Source: Bacillota bacterium
Lineage (GTDB): Bacteria > Bacillota > Clostridia > Lachnospirales > Cellulosilyticaceae
Length of the DNA stretch: 64,000 nucleotides
NCBI GenBank assembly: GCA_023393125.1
Contig: JAEWMQ010000092.1
Location: 10,701-74,700, forward strand
Reading direction: 5' to 3'
Of the stretch, positions 24,899 through 34,567 are shown in pieces. Made by a program: the position numbers and the translations under genes. The first letter of the stretch is position 1; each line of letters begins with the position of its first letter. Under the pieces are notes generated by a model, which had not been told where the DNA came from, did not search any database, and saw nothing but the letters and a program-made list of their open reading frames with translations.

Positions 24899-25907
24899 AA
24901 GAGTCCTCACCTAGCTTCATAATATGAACATTTTCATAGGCTTCAGTTTTTTCAACTTTGTATGTTTCACTAAGCTCTGATAATTCTCGATTAACAAAAT
25001 CCTGCTGAATCTTCTTAGTAGCAGCTTCTTCCATTTGTACTTCATCTGTATCATTAATAGCTTCTACTTTAACAATCTCATAACCCATGCTAGTTTCTAC
25101 AAGCTTTGGATAAACTGTTCCTACAGTTGCTTCATTAAATACTATTTCTTCTAGGCTTTCTTCCATTTCTCCTCTTTTAAAGGTATAACGGCCATCGTTT
25201 TTACTTACAGCAACATCCTCAGAATATTTCTTAGCAAGCACTATTAAATCTTCACCATTTATTGCTTGTTTTAAAATATCTTCTGCTTTTTGCTTTGCTT
25301 CGTCATCCTTATCTGAAGGTAATGCATTCCCTTGCTCATCTTTATTCTTAATGAGTACATGTGTTATAGTAGCACTGGGTGCAAATTCCCCTTCTTCTTC
25401 AATAGTTTGCCTAGCTTCTTTAAGTTCCTCTTCATTAGGAATGTAAGTTTCTCCTAATCGACTAACAACCTTTTCTTCTAACTTTCCGTATTCTAAGAAC
25501 TTTTCATAATCTTTTTGTTTAATACCATAAGTTGTTACAAACTCTTTGTTTGTCTCTACATAGTTTTTAGCAGATTCTTTGATGGCACTCTTTTCTTCTT
25601 TTGTAAGATTAATACCTGTTTCTTCTGCTTTTTGTTTTACTGCTACATAATAGGTTATGGATTTAAGAGCACTTTCCTTTGCGAATTCTTCTGGTGTCTT
25701 TCCTTCTATAGGATCAACATCCCATATGTCAGGTACAATACTCTCTAGACCACGCTGTGTTGACCATAAGAAAATACGATATAAGGGTTCTGATACCTTT
25801 TCATTGTTAATAGTGGCTACTATTGTTTCTTTGGCGCAACCAGTTAGCCCTAAAGCCATAATACTTGCTAATACTAGCACAATTAAGGTTCTACTGATGC
25901 TCTTCAC
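24897..25907 (-). CDS. prsA: PrsA-like parvulin peptidyl-prolyl isomerase lipoprotein
   Basis: This 336-residue exported foldase has a lipoprotein signal peptide (hydrophobic 8-22) and the lipobox LTGC, with Cys24 as the acylated residue. An N-terminal SurA-like helical part (about 30-160) precedes a parvulin domain (about 165-280; SATITHVLIKNKDEQGN, AKKYSEDVAVSKNDGRY). It should fold secreted proteins at the outer face of the membrane. It lies just after mfd, about 50 bases away. Such SurA/PrsA genes are frequent at this location in Clostridia. Confidence 0.9.
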   Translation of the reverse strand: MKSISRTLIVLVLASIMALGLTGCAKETIVATINNEKVSEPLYRIFLWSTQRGLESIVPDIWDVDPIEGKTPEEFAKESALKSITYYVAVKQKAEETGINLTKEEKSAIKESAKNYVETNKEFVTTYGIKQKDYEKFLEYGKLEEKVVSRLGETYIPNEEELKEARQTIEEEGEFAPSATITHVLIKNKDEQGNALPSDKDDEAKQKAEDILKQAINGEDLIVLAKKYSEDVAVSKNDGRYTFKRGEMEESLEEIVFNEATVGTVYPKLVETSMGYEIVKVEAINDTDEVQMEEAATKKIQQDFVNRELSELSETYKVEKTEAYENVHIMKLGEDS

Positions 25908-25960
25908 GTTTCTCTCTCCTTATGCACTTCCTTATTCTTCTTGTAACCTATTATAGCTTA

Positions 25961-28900
25961 TTATGGCTCACTCTTCAATTTTTTGAGTAGATGTAATATA
26001 TTTTTAATATTACTAAGTAGTTCCTTTTTCCCTACTTCTTCTAGGTTTGCTTTAAAAGCAGGTTCCTTTCCTCCTACAAACTTTAGATTTCTACCATATT
26101 CTTTAAGTATTTCTGGTACTTTCTCTGCATTAAGAGGTGCATTTTCTTTAAATTTAAAAGTTACATGTTTGTCATTTTCAGAAACTAAAATAATATATAA
26201 CTCATGTGCCATTGCTTTAATATAAGCTATATCTAATAAATTATATACGGTAGATGGAATATTCCCATAACGATCTTCAATCTCTTCTTGAACATCTAAA
26301 TAGTCTGTTTCATTTTTAATAGAGGCAATCTTTTTATAAATATCTAGTTTTTGTACTTCATCTGGAATATAGCTACCTGGAATATACGCATTTAACTTGA
26401 TTTCTATAGTTGTTTCGTATTCTTCTGGTATCTCTTCTCCTCTTTCTTCACTCACTACTTCTGCTAGCATTTTGCAATACAAATCATATCCTATAGACTC
26501 CATATGGCCATGTTGTTGAGCACCTAATAAATTACCTGCTCCTCTAATTTCTAAGTCTCTCATGGCAATTTTAAACCCAGCTCCTAGCTCAGTAAACTGC
26601 TTAATGGCTTGAAGGCGCTTTTCAGCTACCTCTTTCAGCACCTTATCTTTCTGATACATCAAATAAGCATAACCCATACGATTTGAACGCCCAACACGTC
26701 CACGAAGCTGATAAAGCTGACTAAGCCCCATACGATCTGCATGGTTCATAATAATCGTATTTGCATTAGAAATATCAAGGCCTGTTTCAATAATAGTTGT
26801 ACATACTAAAACATCAATTTCTCCTTGTATAAAGCTTAACATGATTTGTTCAAGTTCTCTTTCACTCATCTGTCCATGTGCAAAAGCTACCCTCGCTTTA
26901 GGGATTAACTCTTGAATAGTATGAGCTTTTTCTTCTATATCTTTCACTTGATTATGCAAGAAGTATACTTGCCCACCTCTAGCTAACTCTCTATTAATTG
27001 CATCTTTAATAAAGTCTTCACTGTACTCTATCACATAAGTTTGCACAGGTTTTCTCTCAATAGGTGCTTCTTCTAAAACACTCATATCTCTAATACCAAT
27101 TAAGCTCATATGAAGTGTTCTTGGAATAGGTGTTGCTGTTAGATTCATTACATCTACTTGTGTACGGAGCTGTTTCAGTTTTTCTTTATGAGTTACACCA
27201 AAACGTTGCTCTTCGTCGATGATGACAAGGCCCAAATCTTTAAACTGTACATCCTTAGATAAAAGTCTATGGGTACCTACAATAATATCTACCTTTCCAC
27301 TCGCTAGTCCTTCTAGGCTTTTCTTAATTTGCTTAGGTGTTCTAAAACGCGAAAGTAGCTCTACGGTGATAGGATAATCTGCCATACGTTCTGCAAAGCG
27401 CTGATAGTGTTGTTGGGCTAGAATAGTAGTTGGGACGAGATATGCCACTTGTTTACTGTTTTGTACTGCCTTAAAAGCAGCACGAATAGCCACTTCCGTT
27501 TTCCCATATCCTACATCTCCACAAATAAGACGGTCCATGATTTTATCACTTTCCATGTCTTTTTTAACATCTTCAATAGCTTCTAGCTGATCCCCTGTTT
27601 CTTCATAAGGAAACATAGCTTCAAATTCTTTTTGCCAAATGCTATCTTCTTCATAACAAAAACCTCTTGAATATTGCCTTTGACTATAAAGTTTAACAAG
27701 CTCTTTCGCTATATTTTGGATAGCTCCTTTAACTTTGGCCTTAGATTTTTTCCATTCAGAACCACCTAGCTTACTTAATTTAGGTGCTTTCCCTTCTGAA
27801 CCTACATATTTTTGAACCATATCCATTTGATTGATATTAACATAAAGTACATTGTTATCTGCATACTCTATCTTTAAATTGTCCCTACTAATTCCTTCAA
27901 TGACAATTTGCTCTACCCCTTTAAATACACCAATCCCATGTTGTTCATGAACAACGTAATCTCCAGGTGCAAGTTCTAAAAAGCTTTGTATTTTAGCACC
28001 ACTATATTTCTTCTTAGACTTTTTGGTTTTCTTATCTTTTCCAAACAAATCTTTATCAGCCACTATATAAAAGCCTAAATCCTCATAGTAAAAGCCTTTC
28101 TCTAAAACGCCTTTGTAAATTAGAATTTGGCCCTTCTTAACTTCCTCTTCACTATTTTCACTGTAACTAGTAATAATTCCTCTTTCTTCTAGTTCACTCA
28201 TCAAACGTAGTGATTTCGCTTTTACACCTGATAAGATGATAACTCTTTTATTATCCTTCTTCCATTCTTTTAGGTCTTTCTCTAAAAGTTCAAGGTTCTT
28301 ATAAAAAGTATTATTTTCGTGTACTTTAAGTGCCAAAGTATAGGCTACATCAAAATGAGCTATTTCTGCATTGAAATTCATTAAAAAGAGCTTAGTGAAT
28401 GTTTCCATGCTCTGCATTAAATGTTCATACTCAAAAATAAGCTGAATTTGTTTAGGTAAAATATGTCCATATTCAAGTCGATCTTTCATGCTCATCCCAT
28501 ACTCTTCTAAAACCCTCTCACATCTAGCCTTAGTTTTTGCCGGTTCATCAATGATAAGCAGTGCCTCTTTAGGCAAGTAGTCTAAAATAGTGACTAATTT
28601 AATGGAGGTATACGGTATATATAGCTCTAATCCACGTGGACTAATATCATTTTGAATTTGATCGATAGCCTCTCCTACTTGTTCTTCAATTTTGAGCGCA
28701 CTTTCCTTCTTACCAACTTGCCTTAACTCTTTAGCCGTATTTTTGAGCTCTTCTCTGATAGCTGGAATAGCCTCTTTTAAAAGATCTAAATGAAAAATGA
28801 TTTCCTGATTAGGTACTATACGTATTGACTCTACCTTTTGAATTGACCGTTGTGTTTGCACGTTAAAGTTCCTTATAGAGTCAACTTCATCATCCCAAAG

Positions 28901-29503
28901 TTCTATTCTATAAGGTTCTTCATCAATCGGTGTATAAATATCTATAATCCCACCACGAATAGCAAATTGCCCCATTGCTTCTACTCGTCCAACCCGGTCA
29001 TAGCCCATTTGCACCAATTCTCGCTCTAAACGGTTAATATTAATACATTCCCCCGTTCTTATAAGCTTTGCATAGGAATCCCAGGTTTCTTTAGGGGATA
29101 ATGGGTTAAGCAAAGCCTCGACTGGAATAATAAATGCTGCATCTTCTCCTTTTTGCAAGGCTTCAATGACTTTAATACGCTGAGAAGTAATATCCATGCT
29201 GTGCACATCTGCATTATAAAACAAAATATCTCTTGATGGATAAACATATATCTTTTCTTTCCCTTTTAAAGCCATCATATCTTCTGCAATTTGCTTAACA
29301 CTTGGCTCATCATAAGTGATTATTACTAAGGGCTTTTTAGTAAAACAACCTATGCCATAAGAAAAATGGCCCTTACAAGCATCTATCATGTTTACAACTT
29401 TAACATTTTCACCATACTCTAAGTGTTCTAAAAGCTGCGTCATTCCCTTTATTTCTTTTAAAGGTTCTATAAGTCCTTTATGTTTATATCCCAAATCAAT
29501 CAC
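25961..29503 (-). CDS. mfd: transcription-repair coupling factor Mfd
   Basis: Mfd removes RNA polymerase stalled at DNA damage and recruits UvrA. It has 1180 residues. The N-terminal UvrB-like region (about 1-400) is followed by the CarD-like RNA-polymerase interaction domain (about 490-560; PGDYVVHEQHGIGVFKG) and the RecG-like translocase with Walker A GDVGYGKTE and DEEQRFG, plus motif VI QLRGRVGRSNR. The C-terminal TRCF domain closes the protein. The start is GTG, overlapping the pth stop as GTGA, so translation of the pair is coupled. Confidence 0.97.
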   Translation of the reverse strand: MIDLGYKHKGLIEPLKEIKGMTQLLEHLEYGENVKVVNMIDACKGHFSYGIGCFTKKPLVIITYDEPSVKQIAEDMMALKGKEKIYVYPSRDILFYNADVHSMDITSQRIKVIEALQKGEDAAFIIPVEALLNPLSPKETWDSYAKLIRTGECININRLERELVQMGYDRVGRVEAMGQFAIRGGIIDIYTPIDEEPYRIELWDDEVDSIRNFNVQTQRSIQKVESIRIVPNQEIIFHLDLLKEAIPAIREELKNTAKELRQVGKKESALKIEEQVGEAIDQIQNDISPRGLELYIPYTSIKLVTILDYLPKEALLIIDEPAKTKARCERVLEEYGMSMKDRLEYGHILPKQIQLIFEYEHLMQSMETFTKLFLMNFNAEIAHFDVAYTLALKVHENNTFYKNLELLEKDLKEWKKDNKRVIILSGVKAKSLRLMSELEERGIITSYSENSEEEVKKGQILIYKGVLEKGFYYEDLGFYIVADKDLFGKDKKTKKSKKKYSGAKIQSFLELAPGDYVVHEQHGIGVFKGVEQIVIEGISRDNLKIEYADNNVLYVNINQMDMVQKYVGSEGKAPKLSKLGGSEWKKSKAKVKGAIQNIAKELVKLYSQRQYSRGFCYEEDSIWQKEFEAMFPYEETGDQLEAIEDVKKDMESDKIMDRLICGDVGYGKTEVAIRAAFKAVQNSKQVAYLVPTTILAQQHYQRFAERMADYPITVELLSRFRTPKQIKKSLEGLASGKVDIIVGTHRLLSKDVQFKDLGLVIIDEEQRFGVTHKEKLKQLRTQVDVMNLTATPIPRTLHMSLIGIRDMSVLEEAPIERKPVQTYVIEYSEDFIKDAINRELARGGQVYFLHNQVKDIEEKAHTIQELIPKARVAFAHGQMSERELEQIMLSFIQGEIDVLVCTTIIETGLDISNANTIIMNHADRMGLSQLYQLRGRVGRSNRMGYAYLMYQKDKVLKEVAEKRLQAIKQFTELGAGFKIAMRDLEIRGAGNLLGAQQHGHMESIGYDLYCKMLAEVVSEERGEEIPEEYETTIEIKLNAYIPGSYIPDEVQKLDIYKKIASIKNETDYLDVQEEIEDRYGNIPSTVYNLLDIAYIKAMAHELYIILVSENDKHVTFKFKENAPLNAEKVPEILKEYGRNLKFVGGKEPAFKANLEEVGKKELLSNIKNILHLLKKLKSEP

Positions 29504-30072
29504 CGTCTTACTTTTAAGTTATACTTGTTCATTGCTTTATCAATACCATCTGTTACAAACATTGTTGTTGCCTCTACTGCATCCTTGCACCTTGGACCAA
29601 CAATTTTAAGATCCTCTTCTGAAAATCTACCTAATACATAATTAGCTAAGTCCCAACCTGCTGGTTTTTCTCCAACACCAAATTTTAGTCTTGAAAAATC
29701 TTGTGTACCTATGTGAGCAATAATACTTTTTATACCATTGTGCCCACCCGCACTACCATTTTTACGTAGGCGTAGTTGTCCTACTTCTAATGAAACATCG
29801 TCAAAAATAACAAATAAATCTTCATTAGCTATTTTATGAAAGTCCATACAAGCCCTTACAGCTTCACCACTTAAATTCATATAGGTTTGAGGCTTCATTA
29901 AAATAACACGCTCACCCTTTATATTACCTTCTCCAATAAGCGCTTTATATTTACTTTTCGTTACTTGTATATTATACGCTTCTCCTAAGCTATCTATCAC
30001 CTCAAAACCAATATTATGTCTTGTAGCTGCATATTGTAACCCAGGATTTCCTAGTCCTACTATTAATTTCAT
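29500..30072 (-). CDS. pth: peptidyl-tRNA hydrolase
   Basis: Pth recycles peptidyl-tRNAs dropped by ribosomes. It has about 190 residues. The opening MKLIVGLGNPG, catalytic His in ATRHNIGFEV near residue 20, KPQTYMNLSG and the SAGGHNGIKSI loop are all present. A longer frame to 30102 exists; AGGTGG eight bases before the ATG at 30072 and the family's standard N-terminus decide the start. It overlaps the mfd start by four bases, the usual pth-mfd arrangement. Confidence 0.97.
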   Translation of the reverse strand: MKLIVGLGNPGLQYAATRHNIGFEVIDSLGEAYNIQVTKSKYKALIGEGNIKGERVILMKPQTYMNLSGEAVRACMDFHKIANEDLFVIFDDVSLEVGQLRLRKNGSAGGHNGIKSIIAHIGTQDFSRLKFGVGEKPAGWDLANYVLGRFSEEDLKIVGPRCKDAVEATTMFVTDGIDKAMNKYNLKVRR

Positions 30073-30398
30073 TGTTTTCCACCTATCTTTTGTAACTACC
30101 ACACTATCTTCTCAAATTCCATATTATTTAATAGGGTAGTTCTTTATAGTTTATCGCTATTTTTATCATATCATTCTTTTTGTAAAGATATAACACCAAT
30201 ATTATATATTACAATTTCTTTTATGCAAATAGAAACCAAAGCTTTCACTCTTAACTATCTATAAACTTGTCTCTTAATGTGTTTAGATAAGAACTTTCGC
30301 TATAAGCTTACTTAAAGATAAAAATATGACTTTACGAAAACAATATTTTCTACCAAAAAAAAAGAGATAACCCTTAAAAGGATTATCTCTCTTTTACT
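30073..30398. other. intergenic region between prs and pth
   Basis: These 326 bases contain the prs terminator near the prs end and otherwise AT-rich DNA that should hold the pth-mfd promoter. I saw no structured leader or repeat. Confidence 0.5.
30355..30391 (-). terminator. terminator after prs
   Basis: An AGAGATAA stem (30363-30370 with 30383-30390), with inner CCTT/AAGG pairing, is followed on the minus strand by nine T. Confidence 0.85.
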
Positions 30399-31355
30399 CT
30401 AATCAAATAATTTAGATACTGATAAATCTTCGTGTATACGTCTAATTGCATCTGCAAAAATTGGAGCTACGGAAATCTCTTTAATTTTTGCAATTCTTTT
30501 TTCTTCTGGTATAGCAATTGTATCAAGTACTACTAACTCTTCAATAGCAGAAGCTTCTATTCTTTCTAATGCTGGTCCTGAAAGCACACCATGTGTACAA
30601 CAAGCATAAACAGCTGTTGCACCTCTTTCTTTAAGCGCATTAGCCGCATTACAAATAGTTCCTGCTGTATCAATCATGTCATCAATTAAAATAACACGCT
30701 TACCATTAACATCACCAATAATATTCATGACTTCAGATACATTTGCTTTAGGTCTTCTTTTATCAATAATAGCTAAAGGTATATCCAGTTTAGTAGCAAA
30801 AGATCTTACTCTTCCTACACTACCTAAGTCTGGTGATACAGCCACTACATCCTCTGTTTGATCACCAAATTTATCCGCATAGTATTTAGTTAAGAGTGGC
30901 ATACCTACTAAATGATCAACAGGAATATTAAAGAACCCTTGAATTTGTGAGCAGTGTAAGTCCATTGTAAGTATTCTATCTGCACCAGCTGTTTGCAGGA
31001 TATCTGCTACAAGCTTCGCACTAATTGGATCTCTTGCTCTTGTCTTTCTATCTTGTCTTGCATAACCATAGTATGGGATAACTGCTGTAATACGCCCTGC
31101 TGAAGCACGTTTCATGGCATCAATCATAATAAGCAATTCCATAAGATGTTCATTAGCTGGAGTAGACGTTGGCTGAATAATGTAAACGTCTGTTCCACGT
31201 ACCTTTTCGTCAATTTTAACGCTTATTTCTCCATCGCTAAATTTCATAACCTCTGATTTACCAAGTGTCACATCTAATCCTTGTGCAATTTCCTTAGCGA
31301 GTCCAGGGTGAGCATTACAAGTAAACACTTTAATATCAGTGTAATTTCTAATCAT
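30399..31355 (-). CDS. prs: ribose-phosphate pyrophosphokinase
   Basis: Prs makes PRPP from ribose 5-phosphate and ATP for purine, pyrimidine, His, Trp and NAD synthesis. It has 318 residues, the standard length. Signatures are the catalytic flexible-loop region YARQDRKTRARDPISAK, the metal-binding DLHCSQIQGFF and the PRPP-binding loop VILIDDMIDTAGT. A longer frame to 31397 exists, but the AAGGAGG before MIRNYTDIK favours 31355. It lies after glmU. PRPP from this enzyme is the ligand of PurR, encoded 5 kb away. Confidence 0.96.
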   Translation of the reverse strand: MIRNYTDIKVFTCNAHPGLAKEIAQGLDVTLGKSEVMKFSDGEISVKIDEKVRGTDVYIIQPTSTPANEHLMELLIMIDAMKRASAGRITAVIPYYGYARQDRKTRARDPISAKLVADILQTAGADRILTMDLHCSQIQGFFNIPVDHLVGMPLLTKYYADKFGDQTEDVVAVSPDLGSVGRVRSFATKLDIPLAIIDKRRPKANVSEVMNIIGDVNGKRVILIDDMIDTAGTICNAANALKERGATAVYACCTHGVLSGPALERIEASAIEELVVLDTIAIPEEKRIAKIKEISVAPIFADAIRRIHEDLSVSKLFD

Positions 31356-31479
31356 TTGATTGAGTCCTCCTTCAATAATCGACCATGTATTCCGCAAAAT
31401 ATTATATCACATTGTATACAGAATGCAAAGCATACAAAACATTTTAATGACAATTAACAATTTTATCTTATTTTTCCAT

Positions 31480-32844
31480 TTATTTTTGTTGCTTTTTTGT
31501 CACCCAATTTTCTTTATTTTCTTGTTTTGCCCTAGCTATAGCTAAGCTATCTTTAGGGACAGTTTTAGTAATAGTAGAGCCAGCTGCTGTATAGGCATTT
31601 TCTTCTACTACTACAGGCGACACTAAATTTGTATTACATCCAATGAAGGCATTATCTCCAATTGTTGTACGACTTTTCTTCTGTCCATCATAATTAACAA
31701 CTACTGTACCACATCCAAAGTTTACATTTTTCCCCACATCAGCATCTCCTACATAAGTAAGATGAGATATTTTAGTGCCATCACCAATATTAGCATTTTT
31801 AATCTCTACAAAGTCTCCTACTTTTATATTTTTACCAATGCGTGAATTAGGTCTAATATAAGCAAAAGGTCCTACATGTGTTCCTTCATCTACAAAACTA
31901 TCTGTTATTACACTAATTTCCACATCAACGTGATCAGCTAGTGTAACATTTTTAAGTTTTGAATGATAACCAATACGACACCCTTCTCCTATAATCGTTT
32001 TACCCTCTAGCATACAACCAGGCTCAATAATTGTATCTTTCCCAATAACAACATCAGATTCAATATAGGTACTCATCGGATCAATTAATGTAACACCATT
32101 TGCCATATGCTTCTCATTGATACGTTTTTTCATTACTTCTGTTACAGCAGCTAATTGAACCCTTGAGTTAACACCTGCAATATCATCAGCCTCATTAGTA
32201 GCAACAGCATCTACTTTAAATCCTTCTTTTAATAGTATCTCAATTGTATCTGTTAAATAATACTCATTTTGTACATTATTATTAGTAAGCCTAGATAATG
32301 CATATTTTAAAAGCTTTGCATCAAAAATATACATCCCACCATTAATTTCTTTTATTGCCCTCTCTTCTTCAGTTGCATCTTTTTGTTCAACAATTTTTAC
32401 TAAATTACCATTAGTATCTCTTACAATACGTCCATAACCTGTTGGGTTATCTATGAAAGCCGAAAGTACCGTAATGGCATTCTTATGATGATGGTGAAAA
32501 TCTACCATGCCTTGTAAAGTTTCTCCCGTAACTAATGGTGTATCCCCACATAAAATAAGTACTTCATCAGCACTTTCAATAAAGTCCATAGCTTGCATAA
32601 CAGCATGCCCTGTCCCTAATTGCTCTTTTTGAAGTACGTAATTTACATCTTCCCCTAATGCACTTTTAACATCTTCTGCTTTATGCCCTACAATTAAGCA
32701 GATCTCTTCTACCCCTACTTCTTTTGCTGCTATTATCGGGTATTCTACTAGGCTTTTTCCAAACACTTTATGAAGTACCTTAGAATCATTTGATTTCATA
32801 CGTGTGCCTTGACCAGCTGCTAGAATTAATGCCTTTATTTTCAT
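31480..32844 (-). CDS. glmU: bifunctional GlmU (UDP-GlcNAc synthesis)
   Basis: GlmU acetylates glucosamine-1-phosphate and transfers UMP to give UDP-GlcNAc, the precursor of peptidoglycan. It has 454 residues. The N-terminal pyrophosphorylase has LILAAGQGTRMKS at the start and ILCGDTPLV. The C-terminal left-handed beta-helix acetyltransferase has hexapeptide repeats (IGEGCRIGYH, VGPFAYIRPNS) and the His/Asn-rich active site KISHLTYVGDADVG. It lies between spoVG and prs in the conserved order. Confidence 0.97.
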   Translation of the reverse strand: MKIKALILAAGQGTRMKSNDSKVLHKVFGKSLVEYPIIAAKEVGVEEICLIVGHKAEDVKSALGEDVNYVLQKEQLGTGHAVMQAMDFIESADEVLILCGDTPLVTGETLQGMVDFHHHHKNAITVLSAFIDNPTGYGRIVRDTNGNLVKIVEQKDATEEERAIKEINGGMYIFDAKLLKYALSRLTNNNVQNEYYLTDTIEILLKEGFKVDAVATNEADDIAGVNSRVQLAAVTEVMKKRINEKHMANGVTLIDPMSTYIESDVVIGKDTIIEPGCMLEGKTIIGEGCRIGYHSKLKNVTLADHVDVEISVITDSFVDEGTHVGPFAYIRPNSRIGKNIKVGDFVEIKNANIGDGTKISHLTYVGDADVGKNVNFGCGTVVVNYDGQKKSRTTIGDNAFIGCNTNLVSPVVVEENAYTAAGSTITKTVPKDSLAIARAKQENKENWVTKKQQK

Positions 32845-32910
32845 TTAAAATCTTCCTTTCACGTTTCTACTTCTAAGCTATTTTCTCACTTTATAATCAT
32901 TTATGCAACA

Positions 32911-32942
32911 AAAAAATGTCCTAAAAGTTTAACCTTTAGGAC
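32911..32942 (-). terminator. terminator after spoVG
   Basis: A stem of GTCCTAAA-type arms (from 32918 and to 32942) with a short loop is followed on the minus strand by a run of seven T. It separates spoVG from glmU. Confidence 0.85.
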
Positions 32943-32957
32943 ACTCTACCTATGTAA

Positions 32958-33263
32958 TTATTCTTCAGCAGTTAAATCACTATCATCAGCAATAGCAACT
33001 TCATCTGACAATAATACCATCTCATATTTTTCTAATACTTGATTTTGAATACGGTCTCTTGTTTCTGAATTAATAGGATGAGCAATATCTCTAAACTCCC
33101 CATCTAAAGTCTTACGGCTTGGCATTGCAATAAAGCGTCCTTTATCCCCTTCAATTACTTTGATATCATGAACAACAAATTCATTATCAAAAGTAACAGA
33201 CACAACTGCTTTCATTTTGCCATCCTTATTGATTTTTCTAACCCTAATATCTGTGATTTCCAT
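32958..33263 (-). CDS. spoVG: SpoVG, RNA-binding regulator
   Basis: This 101-residue protein opens MEITDIRVRKI, continues with VSVTFDNEFVVHDIKVIEG and has the conserved FIAMPSRKTLDGEFRDIAHPIN. SpoVG affects septation and sporulation in Bacillus and binds RNA/DNA in several Firmicutes. A longer frame to 33296 is open, but GGGAGG eight bases before the ATG at 33263 sets the start. It has a near-consensus sigma-A promoter (33332-33360). The acidic tail is typical. Confidence 0.97.
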   Translation of the reverse strand: MEITDIRVRKINKDGKMKAVVSVTFDNEFVVHDIKVIEGDKGRFIAMPSRKTLDGEFRDIAHPINSETRDRIQNQVLEKYEMVLLSDEVAIADDSDLTAEE

Positions 33264-33331
33264 TAGCAAATCCTCCCTGTTATTAACTAGTGCCATGTCG
33301 GCTATCCTATTAATATTGTATTATTATTTGA

Positions 33332-33360
33332 ATTATATGATATTTTTATGAAATAGTCAA
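33332..33360 (-). promoter_or_regulatory. sigma-A promoter of spoVG
   Basis: On the minus strand TTGACT (33360-33355) and TATAAT (33337-33332) are separated by 17 bases. The -10 ends about 68 bases before the spoVG start. This is one of the clearest vegetative promoters in the window. Confidence 0.75.
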
Positions 33361-33446
33361 TATTTTTTTATTTTGACTTATAATCCCATCATAAAACATG
33401 CATTTACAACATATACTAGTAGTTAATTTATTATTTTTCAGTACTT

Positions 33447-34556
33447 TTAAACAATATTTCTTTTTTCCAAAAGAATAATATTATCTTTTGTTCCAATTAC
33501 TTTTTGTCCATCAGATACGAAAACTTGCTTGTCTAAAATAGCATTTTCAATGATGCAACCTTTGCCAATAGTAGCACCTTCCATAATAATGGATCCCTTA
33601 ACCTTTGTGCCTTCACCAATAAATACTTTTCTAAAGAGTACTGAATCTTCTACCTGTCCATTAATAATATCACCGCCACTAACAATACTATTAAGCACCT
33701 TAGCTTGTGCGTTAAACTTTGTTGGTGGCTCATCCTTAGCTTTAGTATAAATATAGGGATAGGTATTGAAGAATAAGTTTCTTACTTCAGGTGTTAAGAA
33801 GTCCATATTAATGCGATAAAATTCATTAATATCTCTTATTCTTCTCCAATAGCCTTCAAAGTGATAACCATAAATCTTAAGCTTTTTACGATAACGAATA
33901 ATAATATCACTTACTAAATTATATCTTCCTTCTACTTCTAGTTGCTCTAGAAGTTTAATAAGTAACTCCCTACTCATTACATATACCCCTAAAGAAACGG
34001 TAGTAAACTGTGGATTAAGTGGTTTTTCTTCAAAGTCTATCATTTGTTTATTCTCATCTAATCCTATTACGCCATAATCTTCTACATTGTAAGTATTCAT
34101 ATCCTTATACACAATTGTAATATCTGCACTTCGTTGTTCATGATACCTAATAATCTTCTCATAATCCATCTTATAAATTTGTTCCCCAGAAGTAATAACA
34201 ACATAAGGCTCATTACTTTTCTTTAAAAAATCGATGTTTTGAAAAATAGAATCCGCTGTTCCTCTAAAACCATAGGTTTCTTGATTAAGCATAGTAGGTG
34301 TGAATAAAAAAAGTCCTGTCTTTTTTCTTCCAAAATCCCACCATTTTGATGAACCTATATGATCAGCTAATGACCTTGCGCTGTACTGAGAAATAACTGC
34401 TACTTTTTTAATTCCTGAATTACTTAGATTACTTAAAGCAAAGTCGATTGCTCTATAAGAACCTCCAATAGGCATAGCTGCAACATTCCTTTGTTTTGTT
34501 AGTACCCCTAATGAATTCCTTTTTCCACCTGCTAATATAATTCCAATAGCTCTCAT
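33447..34556 (-). CDS. glgD: GlgD, ADP-glucose pyrophosphorylase-like subunit
   Basis: This 369-residue nucleotidyltransferase plus beta-helix protein is homologous to the GlgC next to it. In the nucleotide-binding loop it reads AGGKRNSLGVL where GlgC has AGGQGSRLGIL, so the catalytic GxGxR pattern is lost. In other Firmicutes, GlgD is a modulatory partner of GlgC in a heteromeric enzyme for glycogen synthesis. The conserved AIDFALSNLSNSGI and the C-terminal hexapeptide repeats are visible. It lies 11 bases after glgC. Confidence 0.94.
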   Translation of the reverse strand: MRAIGIILAGGKRNSLGVLTKQRNVAAMPIGGSYRAIDFALSNLSNSGIKKVAVISQYSARSLADHIGSSKWWDFGRKKTGLFLFTPTMLNQETYGFRGTADSIFQNIDFLKKSNEPYVVITSGEQIYKMDYEKIIRYHEQRSADITIVYKDMNTYNVEDYGVIGLDENKQMIDFEEKPLNPQFTTVSLGVYVMSRELLIKLLEQLEVEGRYNLVSDIIIRYRKKLKIYGYHFEGYWRRIRDINEFYRINMDFLTPEVRNLFFNTYPYIYTKAKDEPPTKFNAQAKVLNSIVSGGDIINGQVEDSVLFRKVFIGEGTKVKGSIIMEGATIGKGCIIENAILDKQVFVSDGQKVIGTKDNIILLEKRNIV

Positions 34557-34567
34557 GTTTTCCCCTC

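Noticed and set aside
31360..31545. Plus-strand open frame between prs and glmU
   Set aside because: It lies opposite the prs leader and glmU end, is rich in Phe and Leu from AT-rich DNA, and has no ribosome binding site.
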